Of a stretch of 44,340 nt of DNA, positions 31,285 through 39,858 are shown one piece after another (the first letter of the stretch is position 1; every line of letters begins with the position of its first letter). The notes under the pieces are model-generated. The model had not been told where the DNA came from and searched no databases. It worked only from the letters and a program-made list of their open reading frames with translations. The position numbers and the translations under genes are program-made. The DNA is from Ruminococcaceae bacterium UBA7101 (GTDB lineage: Bacteria > Bacillota > Clostridia > Oscillospirales > Acutalibacteraceae): the NCBI GenBank assembly GCA_002493325.1, contig DKYL01000017.1:1-44340 (forward strand). Reading direction: 5' to 3'.

Positions 31285-33656
31285 TGGATAAAAATTTTAA
31301 AACTCTTGAACTGGATATTATTTTAGAAAAGCTGGCGAATGAATGTACCTGCGACGATGCGAAGGATATGGCACTCAGCTTAAAGCCCTGCACGGATTTG
31401 AATGAGGTTGAACTGCTGCTCAGTCAGACAGAGGATGCCTTTTCACTTCTTGCTCGCTTCGGCGGTCCGTCATTCTCAGGGCTGAAAAATGTGAATAATC
31501 CGCTGCACAGGGCGGCAGCAGGCGGTTCGCTCAATCCCAAGGAGCTGCTGGATATAGGCTACTGCTTAAGGTCAATCCGTGCCCTTGATGAATGGCACGG
31601 TCACTGCAGCGGCGTCAGAACAAAGCTTGATTTTTTCTTTGAGGGTATTACCACAAACAAATACCTTGAAACAAAGATTTTTACATCCATCATCAGCGAA
31701 GAGGAAATTGCTGATAAAGCCAGCGAACTTTTAGCAGACATAAGAAGAAAAATCAGGTCAAAGGAAAGCTCAATCCGTGAAAAGCTTGACAGTATGATTC
31801 ATTCTGCGCACTATCAGCAGTATTTGCAGGAGGCTATTGTCACGCAGCGAGGCGGACGTTTTGTTGTGCCTGTTAAGGCAGAGCACAGGGGAAATGTTCC
31901 CGGTCTTGTTCACGATACCTCATCAACAGGTGCAACGGTGTTTATTGAGCCTACCTCTGTTGTGGATGCAAACAATGACATTAAGGTGCTGCAGGGCAAA
32001 GAGCGTGACGAGATTATGCGTATTCTCTTTGAGATTTCTGCTGAGGCAGGGGAGTTTGCCGAGAGCATTAAGCACTCCTATAACTGTGCGGTTATGCTGA
32101 ATCTTATTTTTGCAAAGGCACACCTTGCCTATAAAATGAAGGCTACTAAGCCTCTGCTCAATAACGAGGGCATTGTGAATCTGAAAAAAGCACGTCATCC
32201 CCTTATTGACAAAAATAAGGTTGTGCCTACCGACATAAGGCTCGGTGAGGAATATGACACACTTGTCATCACAGGACCGAACACGGGCGGTAAAACCGTT
32301 ACGCTTAAAACACTCGGCTTATTAAGTGCTATGGCAATGTGCGGTCTGTTGCTGCCCGTTGCCGACAGGTCAAGGCTTGCTGTTTTTGACAAAATTCTTG
32401 TTGATATCGGCGACGAGCAGAGTATTGCACAGTCACTTTCAACCTTTTCTGCCCACATGGTCAATATTATTGAGATTATGTCAAAGGCAGATAATCATTC
32501 ACTTGTGCTGATTGATGAGCTTGGTGCAGGCACTGACCCCATCGAGGGTGCGGCACTTGCTGTTTCTATTATAGAAAAGCTAAGGTCACAGGGGGCAACA
32601 ATTGCTGCCACAACCCATTATGCAGAGCTTAAAGCCTATGCACTTGAAACGGCAGGCGTAACGAACGGCTGCTGTGAGTTTGATGTTGATACTCTAAGAC
32701 CTACATACAGACTGCTTATCGGTGTTCCCGGCAGGTCAAATGCTTTTGCAATCACCACACATCTTGGTATGGATAAATCAGTTATTGATAATGCAATGGC
32801 AATTGTAGGAAGTGATAATCGTGATTTTGAAGCCGTTCTTGAACAGCTTGAGCAGTCACGTCAGGCGCTTGAGGATGAAAGAAAAATTGCCGAGGAAATG
32901 ACAGCGAGAGCAAAGAAAATTGAAGAAAGAGCACAGAGCGAAAGGGATAAAATAGAAACCCTTAAGCAGCGTGAGCTTGACAAGGCAAAGCGTGAGGCGG
33001 AAAAGCTGATTGATGCTGCAAAGCGTAAATCAAGCGAATTTCTGCTGGAACTTGAAAAGCTGAAAAGAGAGCAGAACAGCACCAATGCAACAGAAATTGC
33101 CCGCAAAACCCGCCGTGCTGTTAAAAACCAGATGGGTGAAATGGATGAGCTTGTTAACCCTATGGAGCTTGCTGATAACTGGGACGATGATTATAAGCTG
33201 CCGAGAAAGCCTGTGGCAGGGGACAGGGTTGTTATTCGCGGTATCGGTGAGGGCGAGATTGTTGAGATTAAGGAAAATAATGTTCTTGTTAAATCGGGAC
33301 TTCTTAAAACACGTGTTAAGCTGAGTGATATTATGCTTCTTGATAAGCCGAAGAAACAGCAGAAGGCTGCACAGCATAATGTGTACCGCACATCTTCACG
33401 AGCAGACGCTGATGTTAAGACAGAGCTTGACCTCAGAGGTAATATGGTCGATGAGGCACTGGGTGAGCTTGGACTCTTTATTGATAAATGTGTTTTAAAC
33501 AGCATTGAGGAAATCAGAATTATTCACGGCAAGGGCACAGGCGCTTTAAGGGCGGCTGTTACCGATTATCTTAAAACGCATCCGAATATCTCAGAATACC
33601 GCCTTGGTAAATACGGCGAGGGCGAAAACGGCGTAACCATTGCTAAAATTAAATAA
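31284..33656 (+). CDS. mutS2: MutS2 endonuclease
   Basis: A 790-residue protein of the MutS2 family, which suppresses homologous recombination and acts on stalled or collided ribosomes in Bacillus. The core ATPase has Walker A GPNTGGKT (331-338) and DELGAGTDPIEGAAL. A long coiled coil with many Lys/Glu repeats spans about 515-620. A KOW-like segment (GDRVVIRGIGEGEIVEI) follows, and the Smr nuclease domain ends the protein with LDLRG and IIHGKGTGALR. It is the last gene of the corC-phoH-ybeY-era-yqzL-recO operon, followed by a terminator. Confidence 0.96.
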   Translation: MDKNFKTLELDIILEKLANECTCDDAKDMALSLKPCTDLNEVELLLSQTEDAFSLLARFGGPSFSGLKNVNNPLHRAAAGGSLNPKELLDIGYCLRSIRALDEWHGHCSGVRTKLDFFFEGITTNKYLETKIFTSIISEEEIADKASELLADIRRKIRSKESSIREKLDSMIHSAHYQQYLQEAIVTQRGGRFVVPVKAEHRGNVPGLVHDTSSTGATVFIEPTSVVDANNDIKVLQGKERDEIMRILFEISAEAGEFAESIKHSYNCAVMLNLIFAKAHLAYKMKATKPLLNNEGIVNLKKARHPLIDKNKVVPTDIRLGEEYDTLVITGPNTGGKTVTLKTLGLLSAMAMCGLLLPVADRSRLAVFDKILVDIGDEQSIAQSLSTFSAHMVNIIEIMSKADNHSLVLIDELGAGTDPIEGAALAVSIIEKLRSQGATIAATTHYAELKAYALETAGVTNGCCEFDVDTLRPTYRLLIGVPGRSNAFAITTHLGMDKSVIDNAMAIVGSDNRDFEAVLEQLEQSRQALEDERKIAEEMTARAKKIEERAQSERDKIETLKQRELDKAKREAEKLIDAAKRKSSEFLLELEKLKREQNSTNATEIARKTRRAVKNQMGEMDELVNPMELADNWDDDYKLPRKPVAGDRVVIRGIGEGEIVEIKENNVLVKSGLLKTRVKLSDIMLLDKPKKQQKAAQHNVYRTSSRADADVKTELDLRGNMVDEALGELGLFIDKCVLNSIEEIRIIHGKGTGALRAAVTDYLKTHPNISEYRLGKYGEGENGVTIAKIK

Positions 33657-33662
33657 TATAGG

Positions 33663-33696
33663 AAAAGACTTGTTCAGCGAACCGAACAAGTCTTTT
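33663..33696. terminator. Bidirectional rho-independent terminator after mutS2
   Basis: A perfect 13-bp stem (AAAAGACTTGTTC / GAACAAGTCTTTT, 8-base loop) with A-rich left and T-rich right flank. It serves mutS2 and the convergent membrane protein gene. Confidence 0.93.
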
Positions 33697-33698
33697 TG

Positions 33699-35858
33699 TT
33701 AATCATACGTTGAAAGATAGTCATCAAAATTAATAAGATTACCATCTTTATCCCAGTTTGTTTCCAATGATTTAGTGAATCTGACACCATCACTGTTATA
33801 ATAATATGGTTCGTTCGGATTTCGTTTTTTGAGCGCCTCATCGCCAACATAAAAATATAAATTACTGTTTTCATCAATGTATCCGAAATCAGCTTCATAT
33901 TTTTCACCGTTCAATCCTATTAAATAATACAGCTTATTTTCTTCATCATATTCAAATCTGAATCTTGTTCCGTTTTTAGTGAAATACGGAATATCTTCAT
34001 AATCTTTATATGCGGTGCCGTTTCGGTCAAAGTATACTAAATCGGGTTCCAGTCTTGTTTTTCGCCAGTTACCGCCATAGCTTGAAACATATTTTTCTTC
34101 TGCTTCTTCTGTGCTTTCAATAGAGAAAAACTTGATATTGGTTTTGGAAGAGAAAATAATTAAAATTGAATCATTATATTCCTTTTTCATAAAGAGTAAG
34201 TCATCGGATAATTGATATATGAATAAATCATTATAATGCTCAATAATACTATTCTCGGATAACTCTTTTTCGTCAAACTCGAAGGATGAGAAAAGGTTAC
34301 CCCGTGTATATGCTTCGGAATACACTGAATCATATACAGAGGTTATTAATTCTTTGTATTCGTCATATGAATATCCGGGACCATATGATTTGCAGTTTAA
34401 TTTTTTAGTAATGTCAGCATTACTTGCATTTGGATTTACTTTAAAGAATTCAACTATATTTTTCTTTTGCTCTTCTATTGATATATATTTTTCGGAACGA
34501 AGTGTAATATTAAAATCTGTGTCAAATGAATTTTCGTTATTTCCTGCAGTAAAAGTATATACCAATTCGCTATCATGCGTTTTTTGATTATTTGATGGTG
34601 TGATATACAAATTTTTAGGCAGATAATCATTAAAAAATTCTAAATATTCTTCGTTCTCTTTTTCGGTAGCAGTAAAGTTGTGTATGTTATCCAGTTCCTC
34701 AGGTTTAATGTGAAGTTTTGCAAGTGATATTGAATCATAACCGTTCTTGTATTTACCTAAATTAGCTATCGCCAAATTAAGGGTATAGTCACTTTGCTTT
34801 TCAGCTGACTCCGGAAAAGTATTCAAAATCGCATTTGCAAATATTTTTCTTAATTTATCAGTTGCAGTTTCTTTTTTATTTTCATCTTCTTCGTCAATAT
34901 TAAAACTTATTATTATGTTACCAATGTCACTGCTTAAGCTGTAACCTATTATTTTATTATTCTTTTTAGTTTCTGTAAAATCTGCGGAATTTTGATTTAC
35001 ATAACTGATAACATCGTCAACAGTTTCACATTTTTCGGTAATATCAAGTGCCAAAATATAATCATTTCGGTATTTTTCTTTAATTGTATTTTGGAAAACA
35101 AAAAATCTAGTTGAACAAAGTACACCAATCGTAATGAATATAACTGCCAGCAAGATAACTGTTTTTGACATTGTCTTGTTAAAATGATTATCAACAAGAC
35201 TGTTATTACAATTTTTTGTTTTTATACAGTAGTTTGCTGATGCTATTGTTATCAAAACAATAAAAACACCTATTATACCTGTTAATACAATTGAGAAAGA
35301 ATTATTGATTTCTGATTTTTCCGGTATGTCTCCGTTTAACAATAAATTGATTAGATTGTTAAAACCAAAAACATTTTTGCAGATATTTGAACTTACCAAA
35401 TATGAAAACACAGTGGTGCCGATTCCGCCTATGAAATTCATTATGCAAACAGGAAGTCGGTTTCTTTTTATTGTAATATAGGAACATATGAAAAATAATC
35501 CTATAGCCCCTAATATACTTGACATACTTATTGCGATTGTTCCGATATCATCAAAGATATATTCTTTTAACAGATAAAATGCTCCGCCAAGGAGAAGAAG
35601 CCATATTACAGTACAGATTATGTCCCCGACAGGTGTGTAAAAATCGTTATGCAGTGTGCCGAGCTGTTCGGCAATTTCGCTGCCTTCACCCATTCTTTCA
35701 ACAGCCATTTCCTCTGCTTTTTCAGAATCATATCCGATTTCTTCATTAAATGCCTTTTGATTCAGAATATGGTCAGTCAGCTCAAATTCAACCTTTTGCT
35801 TTTCTTTAAAATTAAATATTTTTGATGTAGCATCTTTTAAATAATCTTTTATGTTCAT
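33699..35858 (-). CDS. Large membrane protein paired with PadR regulator
   Basis: A 719-residue protein. The N-terminal ~75 residues form a soluble helical prefix (EFELTDHILNQKAFNEEIGY, EEMAVERMGEG) like the HAAS/permease-prefix domains found beside PadR regulators. Six or so membrane helices follow (about residues 77-270). A long, charged, probably extracytoplasmic region (270-719) ends in five or so short beta-hairpin repeats with the pattern Tyr-Phe/Ile-x2-Asn/Asp-Gly (YFDRNGTAY, YFTKNGTRF, YIDENSNLY, YYNSDGVRF). I do not recognise an enzymatic motif. It overlaps the PadR gene by one base (TAATG) and so is translated with it. Envelope-stress sensing or transport is a guess. Confidence 0.75.
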   Translation of the reverse strand: MNIKDYLKDATSKIFNFKEKQKVEFELTDHILNQKAFNEEIGYDSEKAEEMAVERMGEGSEIAEQLGTLHNDFYTPVGDIICTVIWLLLLGGAFYLLKEYIFDDIGTIAISMSSILGAIGLFFICSYITIKRNRLPVCIMNFIGGIGTTVFSYLVSSNICKNVFGFNNLINLLLNGDIPEKSEINNSFSIVLTGIIGVFIVLITIASANYCIKTKNCNNSLVDNHFNKTMSKTVILLAVIFITIGVLCSTRFFVFQNTIKEKYRNDYILALDITEKCETVDDVISYVNQNSADFTETKKNNKIIGYSLSSDIGNIIISFNIDEEDENKKETATDKLRKIFANAILNTFPESAEKQSDYTLNLAIANLGKYKNGYDSISLAKLHIKPEELDNIHNFTATEKENEEYLEFFNDYLPKNLYITPSNNQKTHDSELVYTFTAGNNENSFDTDFNITLRSEKYISIEEQKKNIVEFFKVNPNASNADITKKLNCKSYGPGYSYDEYKELITSVYDSVYSEAYTRGNLFSSFEFDEKELSENSIIEHYNDLFIYQLSDDLLFMKKEYNDSILIIFSSKTNIKFFSIESTEEAEEKYVSSYGGNWRKTRLEPDLVYFDRNGTAYKDYEDIPYFTKNGTRFRFEYDEENKLYYLIGLNGEKYEADFGYIDENSNLYFYVGDEALKKRNPNEPYYYNSDGVRFTKSLETNWDKDGNLINFDDYLSTYD

Positions 35859-36184
35859 TATGCAAAATTAAGTACCTTTTTAACAGATACGGTAAATTCT
35901 TCAAATTCAACCTTTCTGTCAGCAAGGAATTTTGTGCCTTTCTTAGTGATGTGGTAATATTTTCTTTTTCTGCCTTCGGCATTTTTCCAGTAGGATTCTA
36001 CCAGCTTTTCCTTTTCCAGAGAATGGAGAATGGGATACATTGTTCCTTCTTTAAGAGAAAAAGCATTTTCACTCCTTTTTTCAAGCTCCTTCGCAATCCT
36101 GTAGCCATACATATCTTCTTTTTCAATTACTGCAAGAATCAGCGTGGGAGTGCTGCCGCTTACAAGCTCTTTACTGAATTTCAT
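35858..36184 (-). CDS. PadR-family transcriptional regulator
   Basis: A 108-residue winged-helix regulator of the PadR type. The N-terminal domain contains GSTPTLILAVIEKEDMYGYRIAKELEKRS and the wing sequence EGTMYPILHSLEKEKLVESYW, followed by GRKRKYYHITKKGTKFLADR. ATG 36184 is preceded by AAAGGAG; a longer reading from further upstream includes that site and is unlikely. It is the first gene of a two-gene operon with a large membrane protein. The promoter contains inverted repeats, so autorepression is likely, as is usual for PadR proteins. The inducing signal is unknown. Confidence 0.92.
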   Translation of the reverse strand: MKFSKELVSGSTPTLILAVIEKEDMYGYRIAKELEKRSENAFSLKEGTMYPILHSLEKEKLVESYWKNAEGRKRKYYHITKKGTKFLADRKVEFEEFTVSVKKVLNFA

Positions 36185-36204
36185 TTTGTCAACTCCTTTC
36201 ATTA

Positions 36205-36251
36205 CATAGATGTTCTATGCATAGATTATCATAGTGTGAAAAATTTGTCAA
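36205..36251 (-). promoter_or_regulatory. padR promoter with overlapping candidate PadR operator
   Basis: On the minus strand a consensus TTGACA (36251-36246) is followed by GATAAT (36230-36225, 15 bp) or TAATCT (36228-36223, 17 bp). Downstream and overlapping is a perfect repeat CATAGA-TGT-TCTATG (36205-36219) and an adjoining 10-bp palindrome CTATGCATAG (36215-36224). This is where a PadR repressor would be expected to bind. Confidence 0.7.
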
Positions 36252-36253
36252 GA

Positions 36254-36280
36254 AAAAAGAGAGGATTTACCTCTCTTTTT
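36254..36280 (-). terminator. Terminator after azlD
   Basis: An 11-bp stem (AAAAAGAGAGG / CCTCTCTTTTT on the plus strand, loop ATTTA), six bases beyond the azlD stop codon and just upstream of the padR promoter. Confidence 0.9.
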
Positions 36281-36285
36281 GGGAT

Positions 36286-36621
36286 TTATACAAACACAAA
36301 GTGAATTAAAAGCATATATCCGATTGTGCCCACCGCTATGCTCAGCAGTGTATTCCTTTTCCATATATGTATAATGGCTGTTGCGGCAACTGCGATTATC
36401 TGCGGAATAATGGAATTTATATTGCCCTTTGTGAAATCACGCAGGCAGTACACAATCAGAACACCGATAATCGCCACAGGCAGAATTTCACCAAGATAGT
36501 GAATAAATTTAGGAACTTCCTTTTTTCCGGGGAAAAGTGCAAAGGGGAAAAGCCTTGTTGCGAAGGTACAGACGGCAGCCACTGCAATAATAAGTATGGT
36601 TTGTTTCATACTAAGGGGCAT
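36286..36621 (-). CDS. azlD: AzlD-family branched-chain amino acid exporter subunit
   Basis: A 111-residue membrane protein with four hydrophobic helices. The family pattern RLFPFALFPGKKEVPKFIHYLGEILPVAIIGVLIVYCLRD is clear, though only short pieces are cited here. AzlC and AzlD together form an exporter for branched-chain amino acids or their analogues. ATG 36621 is preceded by GGAGG inside the azlC 3' end; the azlC stop is a few bases upstream (one base gap). Usual length for the family. Confidence 0.92.
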   Translation of the reverse strand: MPLSMKQTILIIAVAAVCTFATRLFPFALFPGKKEVPKFIHYLGEILPVAIIGVLIVYCLRDFTKGNINSIIPQIIAVAATAIIHIWKRNTLLSIAVGTIGYMLLIHFVFV

Positions 36622-36622
36622 A

Positions 36623-37327
36623 TCATATTACCTCCTTGCCGAAATAGGGCTTAGCAGCTGACAGAACCGCCACAGTGAGTATCAGTGTGGGGAGCAGGAA
36701 ATTATCTGCTTTAAAAATAATCAGGCACAGCACTGCACAAAGAATACCGATAAAGCCCACAAGCTTTCCTCTGCCGTTTTTATCCCGCACAAGATCAATA
36801 AAGATTACAACAAAAAGTGCAGTCATTGAAAAGTCAATACCTGTGAAATCAATCGGAATAATCTGTCCTGCCAGAGAACCGACAACAGAGCCGAGTATCC
36901 AGTAAATGTGGTCAAAAACACCGATTAAAAATCTTGCGTGAGCCTCGTTGACATTATCAGGAACTGTGGTGATTGAGGTGTTGACAGAATATGTTTCATC
37001 AGTCAGGCTGAAAATCATAAAGGGATAACGCCATTTGCCCTGCTTGAATTTGTCAACATAGCTCAGTCCGTAAAACATATGCCTTGAATTGATAAACAGC
37101 GTCATCATTGCAACGGTCGGCAAACCTGCACCCTGACGAAGCAAATCCACAAGCAAGAATTGTCCTGAGCCTGCATATACTGTCAGTGAAATAAATATAG
37201 CCCATATGAAATTGTAGCCTGCATCATAAAGCATTATTCCGAAGGCAGAGCCGAGGAACAGATAACCAAAAAGAACAGGCAGTGATTTTTTTAATGCAAA
37301 AAGCAATGTTTCTTTTTTATTCGTCAT
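36623..37327 (-). CDS. azlC: AzlC-family branched-chain amino acid exporter subunit
   Basis: A 234-residue membrane protein of the AzlC family. Characteristic blocks are GSAFGIMLYDAGYN, SLTVYAGSGQFLLVDLL, NSRHMFYGLSY and SLTDETYSV. It forms a two-gene operon with azlD. The start at 37327 has only a weak GAG nearby, and the best promoter places the transcription start within a few bases of the ATG, so the mRNA may be leaderless or nearly so. No regulator (e.g. Lrp/AzlB) is adjacent. Function as branched-chain amino acid export is a family inference. Confidence 0.93.
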   Translation of the reverse strand: MTNKKETLLFALKKSLPVLFGYLFLGSAFGIMLYDAGYNFIWAIFISLTVYAGSGQFLLVDLLRQGAGLPTVAMMTLFINSRHMFYGLSYVDKFKQGKWRYPFMIFSLTDETYSVNTSITTVPDNVNEAHARFLIGVFDHIYWILGSVVGSLAGQIIPIDFTGIDFSMTALFVVIFIDLVRDKNGRGKLVGFIGILCAVLCLIIFKADNFLLPTLILTVAVLSAAKPYFGKEVI

Positions 37328-37336
37328 AGCTCAACT

Positions 37337-37365
37337 ATTATAATATAGAAATGTTTTATATTCAA
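37337..37365 (-). promoter_or_regulatory. azlCD promoter, very close to the start codon
   Basis: On the minus strand TTGAAT (37365-37360), 17 bp, TATAAT (37342-37337). The -10 box ends 9 bases before the ATG at 37327, leaving room for a leader of only 2-4 bases. No better promoter is seen further upstream. Confidence 0.65.
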
Positions 37366-37397
37366 GTTAAATTATAATTTGTAGGTAAACAAGCGGA

Positions 37398-37431
37398 TTT
37401 TAACAAATATATTTATAACAAATTGTTAAAA
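37398..37431. repeat. 9-bp inverted repeat upstream of the EF-G paralogue
   Basis: TTTTAACAA (37398-37406) and TTGTTAAAA (37423-37431) are perfect inverted arms with a 16-base spacer, about 15 bases before the -35 box of the EF-G-like gene. It is A+T-rich, so it could be chance, an operator or a weak structure. Confidence 0.4.
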
Positions 37432-37445
37432 ATATTAATATACCA

Positions 37446-37474
37446 TTGACGGATGTTGAAAATTATTGTACAAT
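37446..37474 (+). promoter_or_regulatory. Promoter of the EF-G paralogue
   Basis: TTGACG (37446-37451), 17 bp, TACAAT (37469-37474), 33 bases before ATG 37508 with AAGAAGGTG in between. Confidence 0.75.
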
Positions 37475-37507
37475 ATGCACAATGAATAAATTAAGAAGGT
37501 GTTTATT

Positions 37508-39550
37508 ATGAGTAACAACGCAGGAAATATCAGAAATATAACTCTGGTTGGTCACGCATCAAAGGGTAAAACTACACTTTGTGAGGCAATGCTGAATATA
37601 GCAGGCGCTACCGAAAGACAGGGTAAGGTTCTTGACGGAAATACAGTATGTGACTTTGATGCTGAGGAAAGAAAAAGAAAAATCGGTATTTCAAGTGCGG
37701 TTGCATCCATTAAATATAAAGGTAAGGACATTAACTTTATTGATACTCCGGGATTATTTGATTTCGCTATGGGCAGTGCCGAGGGTATAAGGGCAGCTGA
37801 TACAGCTATTATTGTTGTTTCCGCACGCTCGGGCTTGGCAGTAGGCGCTGAAAAGGCGTTTAAAAATGCAGGCTCAAAGGGTCTTGCAAGAATTTTTGTT
37901 ACAACAAAAATGGATGACGCAAGGGCGGATTTCTATAAGAGCTTTAATGGTATTGTTGCAAAATTCGGCACACAGGTTTGTCCTGTTGTCGTTCCTGTGC
38001 TTTCAGCAGGCGAGGTGCGCTCCTATTATAATATGATAGAGGATAAGGCTTATGTTTATGAAAACGGCACAAAAAAAGAGGTAACTCCTGAGCCTGCAGA
38101 CGTTCCGAGATTTGAGGCTATCAAGGCAGTCTTTGCCGAGGCAGTGGCTTCAAGCGATGAGGAGCTTATGGAAAAATACTTTGAGGGCGAGGAGCTTACA
38201 AAAGAGGATAAGATTAAGGGTGTCAGTCTTGGTATTGCCGACGGCTCCATTATTCCTGTCTTTGCACTTTCAGGCTTAACAGGTGTTGCCTGTGATATGC
38301 TCCTTGATTTTATCGCAGATGTTTGCCCTGCTCCAAAGGGTGAGTATGCTATTGACAGTGAGGGAGAGCCTGTTGAGCTTACGGCTGACGAAAACGGACC
38401 TCTTGCAGCAGTCTGCTTTAAAACAGTTAGTGATGCTTTTGTCGGCAAGCTGAATTTCTTTAAGGTTGTCAGCGGTAAAATCACAGCTTCAACTGTTCCT
38501 TATAATGCAAACACAGGCAGGGAAGAAAAAATGGGTAAGCTTGTCAAGGTGTTTGGTGCCAAGCAGAATGATGTGGCTGAACTGAAGGCAGGCGACATCG
38601 GTGCTATAACAAAGCTCAGCGGTTTTTCAACAGGTGACACAATGTGCACAGCAGCCAATGTGGTTAAGCTTGACGGTGTTGTTGTTCCTACTCCTACATA
38701 CAAAATGGCAATTAAGGCAACCGCAAAGGGCGAGGAGGAAAAAATTGCTTCAGGTCTTATGAAGCTTTGCGAGGAAAATCCGTCCCTCGTTTTCACAAAT
38801 AATACAGAAACACGTGAGCAGATTATATCCGGTCTTGGTGAACAGCAGCTTGAGGTTACGGTTTCAAGACTTAAGGAACGCTTTGGTGTTAATGCTAAGC
38901 TGGAAACACCGAAGGTTGCATACAGAGAAACAATCACTAAAAAGGTTTCTGCACAGGGCAGGCATAAAAAGCAGAGCGGCGGTCATGGTCAGTTCGGTGA
39001 TGTATTTATTGAATTTGAGCCATATGATACCGATAAATTAGTATTTGCCGAGAGAGTTGTGGGCGGCTCTGTGCCCAAGAATTTCTTCCCTGCAGTTGAA
39101 AAGGGTCTTAATGAGTGTATGGAAAGCGGTGTGCTTGCAGGCTATCCGATGGTTGGTGTTAAAGCAACACTTTATGACGGCTCCTATCATCCTGTTGATT
39201 CAAGTGAAATGAGCTTTAAAATGGCGGCAAGCCTTGCCTTTAAAGAGGGTATCAGCAAGGCAATGCCTGTAATCCTTGAGCCGATTGTTACACTTAAAGC
39301 CTTTGTGAATGATGATGCAATGGGTGATATTATCGGTGATATCAATAAACGCCGCGGCAGAGTGCTGGGTATGACACCGACAGGTGACGGCTATCAGGAA
39401 ATTATTGCTGAGGTACCTGACGGAGAGATGACAACCTTCTCAACCTCAATGCGTCAGATTACACAGGGCAGAGGTTCATTTGAAACAGAATTTGCCCGTT
39501 ATGACAGAGCCCCTGAGCATATTGCTCAAAGAGTAATCAGTGAATCATAA
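37508..39550 (+). CDS. Elongation factor G-like protein (EF-G paralogue)
   Basis: A 680-residue translational GTPase with all EF-G domains. It is not a canonical FusA. G1 is GHASKGKTT (15-23) instead of GHxDxGKTT. The switch I region reads ERKRKIGIS (Ser62 for the invariant Thr). G3 is DTPGLFDF (79-86) instead of DTPGHVDF, losing the catalytic His. G4 is TKMD (133-136) instead of NKMD. Domain IV is well kept: GRHKKQSGGHGQFGDV. Similar second EF-G genes are common in Clostridia and may have a ribosome-recycling, rescue or stress role. ATG 37508 has AAGAAGGTG upstream. Single gene with own promoter and terminator. Confidence 0.92.
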   Translation: MSNNAGNIRNITLVGHASKGKTTLCEAMLNIAGATERQGKVLDGNTVCDFDAEERKRKIGISSAVASIKYKGKDINFIDTPGLFDFAMGSAEGIRAADTAIIVVSARSGLAVGAEKAFKNAGSKGLARIFVTTKMDDARADFYKSFNGIVAKFGTQVCPVVVPVLSAGEVRSYYNMIEDKAYVYENGTKKEVTPEPADVPRFEAIKAVFAEAVASSDEELMEKYFEGEELTKEDKIKGVSLGIADGSIIPVFALSGLTGVACDMLLDFIADVCPAPKGEYAIDSEGEPVELTADENGPLAAVCFKTVSDAFVGKLNFFKVVSGKITASTVPYNANTGREEKMGKLVKVFGAKQNDVAELKAGDIGAITKLSGFSTGDTMCTAANVVKLDGVVVPTPTYKMAIKATAKGEEEKIASGLMKLCEENPSLVFTNNTETREQIISGLGEQQLEVTVSRLKERFGVNAKLETPKVAYRETITKKVSAQGRHKKQSGGHGQFGDVFIEFEPYDTDKLVFAERVVGGSVPKNFFPAVEKGLNECMESGVLAGYPMVGVKATLYDGSYHPVDSSEMSFKMAASLAFKEGISKAMPVILEPIVTLKAFVNDDAMGDIIGDINKRRGRVLGMTPTGDGYQEIIAEVPDGEMTTFSTSMRQITQGRGSFETEFARYDRAPEHIAQRVISES

Positions 39551-39574
39551 TACTTCTCCTTTCTTATTATGGCA

Positions 39575-39610
39575 AAACACCCTGCAGTCACAATGGACTG
39601 CAGGGTGTTT
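39575..39610 (+). terminator. Terminator after the EF-G paralogue
   Basis: A perfect 15-bp stem (AAACACCCTGCAGTC / GACTGCAGGGTGTTT, 6-base loop), 25 bases after the stop codon. The T-run is short (TTTC), but the stem is very stable. Confidence 0.8.
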
Positions 39611-39858
39611 CAGACTGTCGATAAAGTGGGCTGAACCACGCACGGAAATATTATTATATATGTTGTTGAAATATTGTAGGGAATGGCATTCTTGTCATCA
39701 CGTTCATACAATAACAATTTAAAAGCCTTGTAATTCGTACGAATTACAAGGCTTTTGTGCGTTTTCCGTCTTTTGCTCGGAAGCGGTACCATTGTACAGC
39801 AATCCTCGCAAAAAACGAAATTCAGCTCCATTTCTCAACATCTGCCAGAGTGTCATAT
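39611..39858. other. Gene-free stretch with a perfect 36-bp palindrome
   Basis: Between the EF-G paralogue terminator and the aldo/keto reductase. At 39721-39756 lies a perfect palindrome: AAAAGCCTTGTAATTCGT followed directly by its reverse complement, 18 bp per arm without loop. It can act as a terminator for the minus-strand reductase, about 100 bases beyond its stop. A minus-strand reading frame (39831-39610) crosses the palindrome but has no ribosome site and no recognisable family. The remainder (39611-39720 and 39757-39858) holds further partly self-complementary bits such as GTACCATTGTAC. It resembles a structured or repeated non-coding element. Confidence 0.55.

Noticed and set aside
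39610..39831. Minus-strand frame of 73 codons in the gene-free stretch
   Set aside because: It has no ribosome site and is read straight through a perfect palindrome; more likely a structured non-coding element than a gene.
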